From Christensenella sp. UBA1385 (GTDB lineage Bacteria; Bacillota; Clostridia; Christensenellales; Aristaeellaceae), in contig DBQV01000025.1 in NCBI GenBank assembly GCA_002305755.1, positions 62,371-126,370 on the forward strand: DNA of 64,000 nucleotides, in the 5' to 3' direction. Shown here piece by piece: positions 59,376 through 64,000 of this stretch; the stretch's first letter is position 1, and each line of letters starts with the position of its first letter. Under the pieces are notes generated by a model. The model saw only the letters and a program-made list of their open reading frames with translations. It ran no database searches and was not told where the DNA came from. A program made the position numbers and the translations under genes.

Positions 59376-59555
59376 CACCACGGGCGCGCGCTCCCCCTCC
59401 TTCAGCGCGGGCAGCGTCAGCGTGGCGGGGATCGTGTGCCCATCGGCCTCGATCAGGATATCCTCCGCCGTGAAGGCGGCCTCCTCCGCGCCGGAAACGG
59501 CCCAAAGACCCAGCAGCATCGCTGCCGTCAGCAGCAGAGACATCAGTCTTTTCAT
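59364..59555 (-). pseudogene. 5' fragment of an exported hydrolase-like gene
   Basis: About 60 codons of a secreted protein: signal peptide (KRLMSLLLTAAMLLGLWAVS) then EEAAFTAEDILIEADGHTIP and ATLTLPALKEGERAPVV, the usual N-terminus of exported alpha/beta hydrolases just before the oxyanion strand. Homology ends near 59378 and the frame closes at 59364 within the opposing tldD fragment. It has a good ribosome site (GGGAGGGAG) and promoter, so the break is recent or artificial. Confidence 0.65.
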
Positions 59556-59588
59556 GGTAAATCTCCCTCCCTTTCTGATCTCGGCCCT

Positions 59589-59617
59589 ATGATACCCCAA
59601 TTCCCACGGCCTGTCAT
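59589..59617 (-). promoter_or_regulatory. Promoter of the truncated hydrolase gene
   Basis: Minus strand ATGACA (59612-59617) and TATCAT (59589-59594), 17-base spacer, about 34 bases before the start codon of the fragment. Confidence 0.5.
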
Positions 59618-59740
59618 TTATTTCTCTTGTCAAAGCCGGCGCGGCAGTCAGCGGTCAAGATAAAACAATCTGTGATCGACCCAGAGAAGCCCTCCGATTC
59701 TGCGCATACGGCCGCCCGGATGCGCAAGAAGCGGCGAGGG

Positions 59741-60937
59741 TCAGCCCTCTCCCTCCCCCTCCTGCCCGGCGGCCTCGCGGCCCTTGCCCGCCGGCAGGGC
59801 CTCCAGCATGGCGCGGGCGGCGGGCAGGGCTTCCAGCACGGCCCCGCGCGCAGCGCCGAGCATGGATTCCATGCCGCCGGAAAACAGGTCGCTCACCGCG
59901 CGGCGGATCATCCTGCGCGTTTCCGGGTCCATGTCCATCATCGCGCGCATGGAGCGCAGGGCGGGCCCGGGCGCGGGCTTCACCAGGTCGCTCACCTTCT
60001 CACGGCTCTCGTCGGCGCTCAGCACGCTGTAAATCGCGTCGCAGAACACCTCGCGCTGCTGAAGGCTGAGGCCCCCCAGCCACTCGTCCAGCACTTCGTC
60101 GCGCAGCACCGCCATGCGGCTCAGCTGCGGCAGACGCACAAAGGCAGGCGCGTCATCCTCCACCACCCAGGTAAACAGATCGTGCTGCAGCACGCTGAAG
60201 CCCTCGCTTTTCACCACGATGCCCGGCTCATGCCGCCGCATCAGCATGCCCACCAGCGAGCCCTGCGGTAGATAGGCAAGGATGCGCCCGGTCACGGCGG
60301 CGTAGCCCGCCGATTCCACGTCCCTGTCCATCAGGCCCGGCCCGTCGAAGCTGTACACGCCCAGGATCCTCTCCTGCACCTCCCGCCGCGCGAAGGCCGA
60401 GGCCCAGACGGCCAGGTTGCCGCCCTTGGAGTGCCCGGTCACGATCAGCGGGGCCTGGCCGCCCTCCGCCATGCGCTCCAGATAGGCCCTGGCATCCTTC
60501 TGCGCGGGCACGGGGCTTTCGAAGGACATGTTGAAATCCTCCTTCCAGCCCACCAGCGTGCTGTCCGTACCCTCGTAGCCGATCACCCGCGTTCCGTCCG
60601 GCAGCGTGAGCGTCAGCGCGCAGAACTGCTTTTCGCTTTCCGGGTCCGTCTCCTTCACATAGCCGCTGAGCCGGATATCGGCGTAGCGCGGCGAAGAGGA
60701 CATGGCGCGCATCAGTTCCAGCCGCTTTTTGAAAAACACGTTGTAGACATGCTCGGCCTCCACATGCTCCATCAGAGCGGCCGCCTCCGCCATGCTGAGG
60801 CTCTGCGCCTGTTCAAAGGCAATGCCGTAGGGCAGGTAGGTCAGCTGCGAAAAGCAGGCGACATCCACCTCGTTCAGGGGCTCCCGTTCAAAGCGCAGCG
60901 CCCCGACGCGCTTTGCGTAATCCGACAGATTGGCCAT
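59741..60937 (-). CDS. DUF2974 (Mbeg1-like) putative lipase/hydrolase
   Basis: A 398-residue alpha/beta hydrolase of the Mbeg1-like group common in Clostridia. Characteristic are FSQLTYLPYGIAFE near the start, VIGYEGTDSTLVGWKEDFNM and the nucleophile elbow TGHSKGGNLAVWAS with serine in GHSKGG; FDGPGLMD follows. The C-terminal 60 residues are Ala/Arg-rich helices. No signal peptide is seen. Start ATG 60937 has GAGGAG nearby, in contrast to TTG at 60949. It follows the SH3 gene after eight bases, so they are co-transcribed. The substrate is unknown. Confidence 0.85.
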   Translation of the reverse strand: MANLSDYAKRVGALRFEREPLNEVDVACFSQLTYLPYGIAFEQAQSLSMAEAAALMEHVEAEHVYNVFFKKRLELMRAMSSSPRYADIRLSGYVKETDPESEKQFCALTLTLPDGTRVIGYEGTDSTLVGWKEDFNMSFESPVPAQKDARAYLERMAEGGQAPLIVTGHSKGGNLAVWASAFARREVQERILGVYSFDGPGLMDRDVESAGYAAVTGRILAYLPQGSLVGMLMRRHEPGIVVKSEGFSVLQHDLFTWVVEDDAPAFVRLPQLSRMAVLRDEVLDEWLGGLSLQQREVFCDAIYSVLSADESREKVSDLVKPAPGPALRSMRAMMDMDPETRRMIRRAVSDLFSGGMESMLGAARGAVLEALPAARAMLEALPAGKGREAAGQEGEGEG

Positions 60938-60945
60938 ATCGCTCC

Positions 60946-61884
60946 TCAATCCCCTTCAGGCGTTCCACGCACGGGGCCGTCCGCCCAGTGCACAAAGTCA
61001 AAGTCGTCCAGCGCGTCCAGCCCCTCGGTGTCCACGGGCGCTTCCGTCTGCTGCGGCGCGTCCTTCTGCTGCTGCACCGTGAGCATCTTGGTCATCATAT
61101 AGCCGGTGCGGCCGTCCGCCCACACCTTGCACCACCACTCGCCCCAGCGCAGCAGGTAGACCCGGCTGCCGTTGGGATAGAGGCCGTAGGACTCCGAACC
61201 CGTGGAGGCCTTCCTGCGCAGATTCGCGCCCTCGCCGCCCGGGTTGTTCACCCGGATGGCCTGCGCGCCCTCGGGCGGGACGGGCTCCTGCGTCTGCGCG
61301 CCCGCCGCGCCCGGCTGCAGGGCGGACTGCGCCGCGGCCTCCCCTTCCGCCGCCTGGGCGGGCAGCAGGGCCTCCGCCGTTGGCTGGGGCGTGACGCCCC
61401 AGGCCATCATGAAGCCCACGCGCCCATCCGGCGCGATCACGTGTACAAAATCTTCGGTAAAGCCCAGCAGCCGCATCTGCGTGCCGTTGGCATAGCCCTT
61501 CAGTTTCTCGCTTTTATAGCTCTGCGCCGCGCGCAGCGTAAGGGCGGGCCCATCCTGATAGGCCACCTCCACCACCGGCAGCTCTTCCTGCCCCAGGCCC
61601 TCCTGCGGCAGCGGGGAAAGGTCGCTTTCTTTCAGCCAGCCCTTCAGGCTGCCGATCCGTACGGGCTGCCAGCCTCCCTCGGCCTCGCCCTCCGCCTGCG
61701 CGGTCACGCCGTTGAAATACAGCCCCAGGCTTTCCGCCCCATCGGAGGGGCTTGCGCGCAGCGCCTGCACGGGCGCATCCTCCCTGCTGAGCAGCAGCCC
61801 GGCCGCCTGCCCTTCCCCCAGCGCAGGGGCGGGTGCCGCCAGCATCAACGCGGCCGCCAGCCACGCGTAGATCCTTCTCATCAT
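60946..61884 (-). CDS. Secreted SH3-domain protein
   Basis: A 312-residue exported protein. Signal peptide at 1-23 (YAWLAAALMLAAPAPALG). Three SH3-like segments can be traced: about 25-90 (LYFNGVTAQAEGEAEGGWQP), 95-165 (LTLRAAQSYKSEKLKGYANG, then GRVGFMMAWGV), and 220-285 (GANLRRKASTGSESYGLYPN, then GRTGYMMTKML), with an Ala/Pro/Gln linker and an acidic tail. Likely a cell-wall-binding protein. Start ATG 61884 (or the adjacent 61881) follows AAAGGAG. Confidence 0.82.
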   Translation of the reverse strand: MMRRIYAWLAAALMLAAPAPALGEGQAAGLLLSREDAPVQALRASPSDGAESLGLYFNGVTAQAEGEAEGGWQPVRIGSLKGWLKESDLSPLPQEGLGQEELPVVEVAYQDGPALTLRAAQSYKSEKLKGYANGTQMRLLGFTEDFVHVIAPDGRVGFMMAWGVTPQPTAEALLPAQAAEGEAAAQSALQPGAAGAQTQEPVPPEGAQAIRVNNPGGEGANLRRKASTGSESYGLYPNGSRVYLLRWGEWWCKVWADGRTGYMMTKMLTVQQQKDAPQQTEAPVDTEGLDALDDFDFVHWADGPVRGTPEGD

Positions 61885-61961
61885 AGGGTCTCCTTTCAAA
61901 GCGCCGGCGCCGCGGCCGGTCTTCCTTCTGATTATACCAAACGCCGCAAAGCGGGGGAAAC

Positions 61962-62003
61962 AAAAAAACCGGGCCGCGCTCCCCGCCGCAAAGCGCGCCC
62001 CGG
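61962..62003 (-). terminator. Intrinsic terminator of the radical SAM-DUF4130 operon
   Basis: On the minus strand AGCGCGCCCCGG-region bases (61992-62003) pair with 61969-61980, and seven T residues follow (61962-61968). It starts 8 bases after the DUF4130 gene stop. Confidence 0.75.
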
Positions 62004-62010
62004 CCAAAGG

Positions 62011-62787
62011 CTATAAAAGGTCAGCCATTTCCGGCATATTTTCCCAGTATCTCCTGGGCATGTGGCTCATGCGGCAGCGCGGGTTCTCTCGGCCCTCGAT
62101 GGCCACGGTATCGTAAAAGCGCTTCCACAGCGCCTGCCAGCCCGCCTCCTCGGCGCTCAGCTCGGGTGCGCGCAGGCTCTCCACCCGCAGCACCCGGGCC
62201 CTTCCCTCCTCATGAAGCAGCGCCGCGCCGTGGGTCCTGTCGACGATGGCGAAGCGCTCCTGCGCAAGGCGCAGGCAGAAATGCTCCGCGATGCAGGGCA
62301 GCACATAGTTCTTCGGCGTGATAAAGGCCACCAGCAGGCCCTCCGCCCGCGCAAAGCGGGTAAAGCCCTTCAGCAGATGCGCCTCGCCCAGCAGGTGCCT
62401 CTCGGCGGACAGCAGCCGCGAGACGAGCTCGTCCCCGTTTTTTTGACAGATGCCGCCGCCCTCCCGATAGCCCCTCAGCAGAAAGCGCAGCAGGTGCAGC
62501 TCCTTTTGCGAAAGGCAGCTGCAGAACACGTTCCGGCACAGCTCCAGCGCCCGGGGCGAGATCCTGCGCGCGATGGAATCGCGCACGCGCGCGGCCCGCT
62601 CCCCGTCCGTGCCCACGCAGCGCTCCGCGCCCAGCAGGGCGGGCACGTCGCTTTCCGCCGTGATGCAAAGCGGCGTTTCCCGCCGGTACACGCTGTCGTA
62701 CACACAGCACAGAAAGCCCTCAAAGCTGCCGTCGTAGCGGTAACAGACGGCCTGCGCCCCGCCGCCTACATCGCCGCCGCCAGGCAC
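62011..62787 (-). CDS. DUF4130 domain DNA repair-associated protein (TIGR03915 type)
   Basis: A 258-residue cytosolic protein whose YRYDGSFEGFLCCVYDSVYR start and central MPRRYWENMPEM end mark the DUF4130 family. Members are always found beside the radical SAM protein also encoded here and are annotated as putative DNA metabolism or repair proteins; biochemical activity is not known to me. The C-terminal FITPKNYVLPCIAEHFCLRL block and a WKRFYDTVAIEGRENPRCRM segment are typical. Start is GTG at 62787, ten bases after GGAGG, overlapping the upstream gene by 22 bases. Confidence 0.85.
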   Translation of the reverse strand: MPGGGDVGGGAQAVCYRYDGSFEGFLCCVYDSVYRRETPLCITAESDVPALLGAERCVGTDGERAARVRDSIARRISPRALELCRNVFCSCLSQKELHLLRFLLRGYREGGGICQKNGDELVSRLLSAERHLLGEAHLLKGFTRFARAEGLLVAFITPKNYVLPCIAEHFCLRLAQERFAIVDRTHGAALLHEEGRARVLRVESLRAPELSAEEAGWQALWKRFYDTVAIEGRENPRCRMSHMPRRYWENMPEMADLL

Positions 62788-64000
62788 TTGACCGATTCCT
62801 CCACCGCCTCCGTGAGGCTGCGCACGTCTCCCCCGCCCGGCAGCAGCCCCAGATCATGGAACATGGACAGCTGCTCCACCCCGAAGCGGTCCACCGCGGG
62901 GTCCATCAGCGCGCGCACGGTGCTCTCCCTGCTTTGCAGCAGCGGGGGGCGGTAGCCCGCGGCGGTGATGAAATGCCGCGCCCGCCGCAGCACGATGCCC
63001 ATGCGCCGCAGCTGCTCCAGGTCGACCTTTCCCTGCCGCCTGGCGGCCACGATCCTGCGCGCCCCCAGCGGGCCGATGCCCGGCACGCGCAGCAGCAGGT
63101 CCTGCGGGGCGCGGTTGACATCCACGGGGAAGCGCTCCATGTGGTTCACCGCCCAGTTGCTCTTGGGGTCCAGATAGGGGTTCAGGCTGGGCAGAGCGGG
63201 GCTCAGGATCTCCTCCGCCTCAAAGCCGTACTGGCGCATCAGAAAATCCGCCTGATACAGGCGATGCTCGCGCAAAAGCGGCGGCTTGGTATCAAGCGAG
63301 GGCAGCAGGCTGTCCGCCACCGCCGGGATATAGGCGGAGTAAAACACCCTTTTCAGGCCGTACTTCCGGTACATGGCCGCGCTCAGGCGGATGATCTGGT
63401 AATCGCTCTCCGGGCTCGCGCCGATGATCAGCTGCGTGGATTGGCCCGCCGGGGCAAAGCGCCCGGCCTCCCCCGGGCGGCAAAGGGCAAGGCTTTCCTC
63501 CTCCCGCTCGCGCGCGATCTGCCCCATCGGCAGCAGGATGGCCTCCCTTCGCTTGTTGGGGCACAGCCGCCTCAGGCTCTCCTCGCTGGGCAGCTCGATG
63601 TTCACGCTCAGCCGGTCGGCCAGCAGGCCCAGCTCGCGCACCAGCTGCGGCGAGGCGCCGGGGATGGCCTTGGCGTGGATGTAGCCCCGGAAGCCGTGCC
63701 CCTGCCGCAGCAGGCGCAGCGCGCCGATCATCAGCTCCATGGTATGGTCCGGGCTCTTGACCACGCCGCTTGAAAGAAACAGGCCCTCGATGTAGTTGCG
63801 CCTGTAAAAGCCCATGGTCAGCCCCGCCAGCTCCTCAGGCGTGAAGGCGGCCCGCGGCTTTTCAAGGCTGGAGCGATTCACGCAGTACTTGCAGTCAAAC
63901 ACGCATTCGTTGCTCAGCAGCACCTTGAGCAGGCTGATGCAGCGCCCGTCCGCCGAAAAGGAGTGGCAGCAGCCCATCGGCAGCGCGAAGCCCGGCCTGT
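62766..64000 (-). CDS. Putative DNA modification/repair radical SAM protein (5' end outside window)
   Basis: At least 411 residues; the frame is open at the window edge, and family members begin some 15-25 residues before the MGCCHSFSADGRCISLLKVL segment. The radical SAM cluster motif CX3CX2C is present in NECVFDCKYCVNR. A helix-hairpin-helix near the C-terminus (LLLRVPGIGPLGARRIVAAR) implies DNA binding. Paired with DUF4130 downstream, it fits TIGR03916-type proteins proposed to repair or modify DNA. The overlap of 22 bases indicates tight co-translation. Confidence 0.88.
   Translation of the reverse strand, partial: RPGFALPMGCCHSFSADGRCISLLKVLLSNECVFDCKYCVNRSSLEKPRAAFTPEELAGLTMGFYRRNYIEGLFLSSGVVKSPDHTMELMIGALRLLRQGHGFRGYIHAKAIPGASPQLVRELGLLADRLSVNIELPSEESLRRLCPNKRREAILLPMGQIAREREEESLALCRPGEAGRFAPAGQSTQLIIGASPESDYQIIRLSAAMYRKYGLKRVFYSAYIPAVADSLLPSLDTKPPLLREHRLYQADFLMRQYGFEAEEILSPALPSLNPYLDPKSNWAVNHMERFPVDVNRAPQDLLLRVPGIGPLGARRIVAARRQGKVDLEQLRRMGIVLRRARHFITAAGYRPPLLQSRESTVRALMDPAVDRFGVEQLSMFHDLGLLPGGGDVRSLTEAVEESVKCLAAAM

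Noticed and set aside
62766..62787. A frameshift joining the DUF4130 and radical SAM genes into one.
   Set aside because: Both families are separate proteins, and the 22-base overlap with a ribosome site is a normal coupled arrangement.

Overview
The window is a visibly GC-rich, tightly packed bacterial chromosome segment with short intergenic gaps, ATGA-type overlaps and strong AGGAGG-like ribosome binding sites. SepF, DivIVA, a single-chain glycyl-tRNA synthetase, an ECF transporter core, a DUF4364 protein, CUT1-type lipoprotein-style sugar transporters and many secreted SH3-domain proteins all point to a monoderm Bacillota of the class Clostridia, probably an anaerobic gut or sediment lineage. 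That placement is inference from gene content. No rRNA, tRNA, CRISPR array, prophage or transposase was found.

Layout. 1-2.3 kb: the 3' end of zwf, a small zinc-ribbon ORF cut short by a MITE-like element, a cyclase-family hydrolase and a PhnB-like protein. 2.3-6.4 kb: a minus-strand operon of a secreted nine-repeat CxxC protein, thrC and thrB. 6.5-12.5 kb: plus-strand SH3/peptidoglycan-binding protein, flavoprotein, acetyltransferase and M3 peptidase. 12.6-13.6 kb: a HepT/MntA-type toxin-antitoxin pair whose antitoxin carries an HTH domain, preceded by four 33-bp tandem repeats. 13.9-17.1 kb: a CUT1 sugar ABC operon. 17.2-22.9 kb: a second ABC operon with a DUF3798 binding protein, a double ATPase, two RbsC-like permeases and a small membrane protein. 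23.1-24.7 kb: an XRE-ImmA/PIN pair. 24.9-29.6 kb: pfk, a HerA-like ATPase, ispDF and DUF4364. 29.6-37.9 kb: one long overlapping operon of RNA methyltransferase, RluA-type synthase, tgt, ecfA1, ecfA2, ecfT, truA and a DinG-like helicase. 38-39.5 kb: glpK. 39.6-44 kb: glyS followed by a large membrane-anchored PQQ beta-propeller protein. 44.2-48.6 kb: a cell-envelope and division group (HlyD-like protein, sepF with a long Gln-rich linker, divIVA, ROK kinase). 48.7-52.4 kb: the second MITE-like element, mrp, rpiB and typA. 52.4-59 kb: a LacI-regulated import and glycoside-oxidation module (ThuA, Gfo/Idh, solute-binding protein, two permeases). 59.1-59.6 kb: an abrupt junction of two gene fragments (tldD and a hydrolase). 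59.7-64 kb: a DUF2974 lipase-like protein, another SH3 protein, and a DUF4130/radical-SAM DNA-repair pair that runs off the window end.

Near-consensus sigma-A promoters with 16-18 bp spacers can be read upstream of most transcription units, and hairpins separate binding-protein genes from permease genes in three ABC operons. The observations most worth following are the two MITE-like copies, the 33-bp repeats beside the HTH-MntA gene, the terminator inside a leader ORF before typA, the paired LacI operators, the expanded SepF cluster and the tldD/hydrolase breakpoint, which may be either a real deletion or an assembly join.
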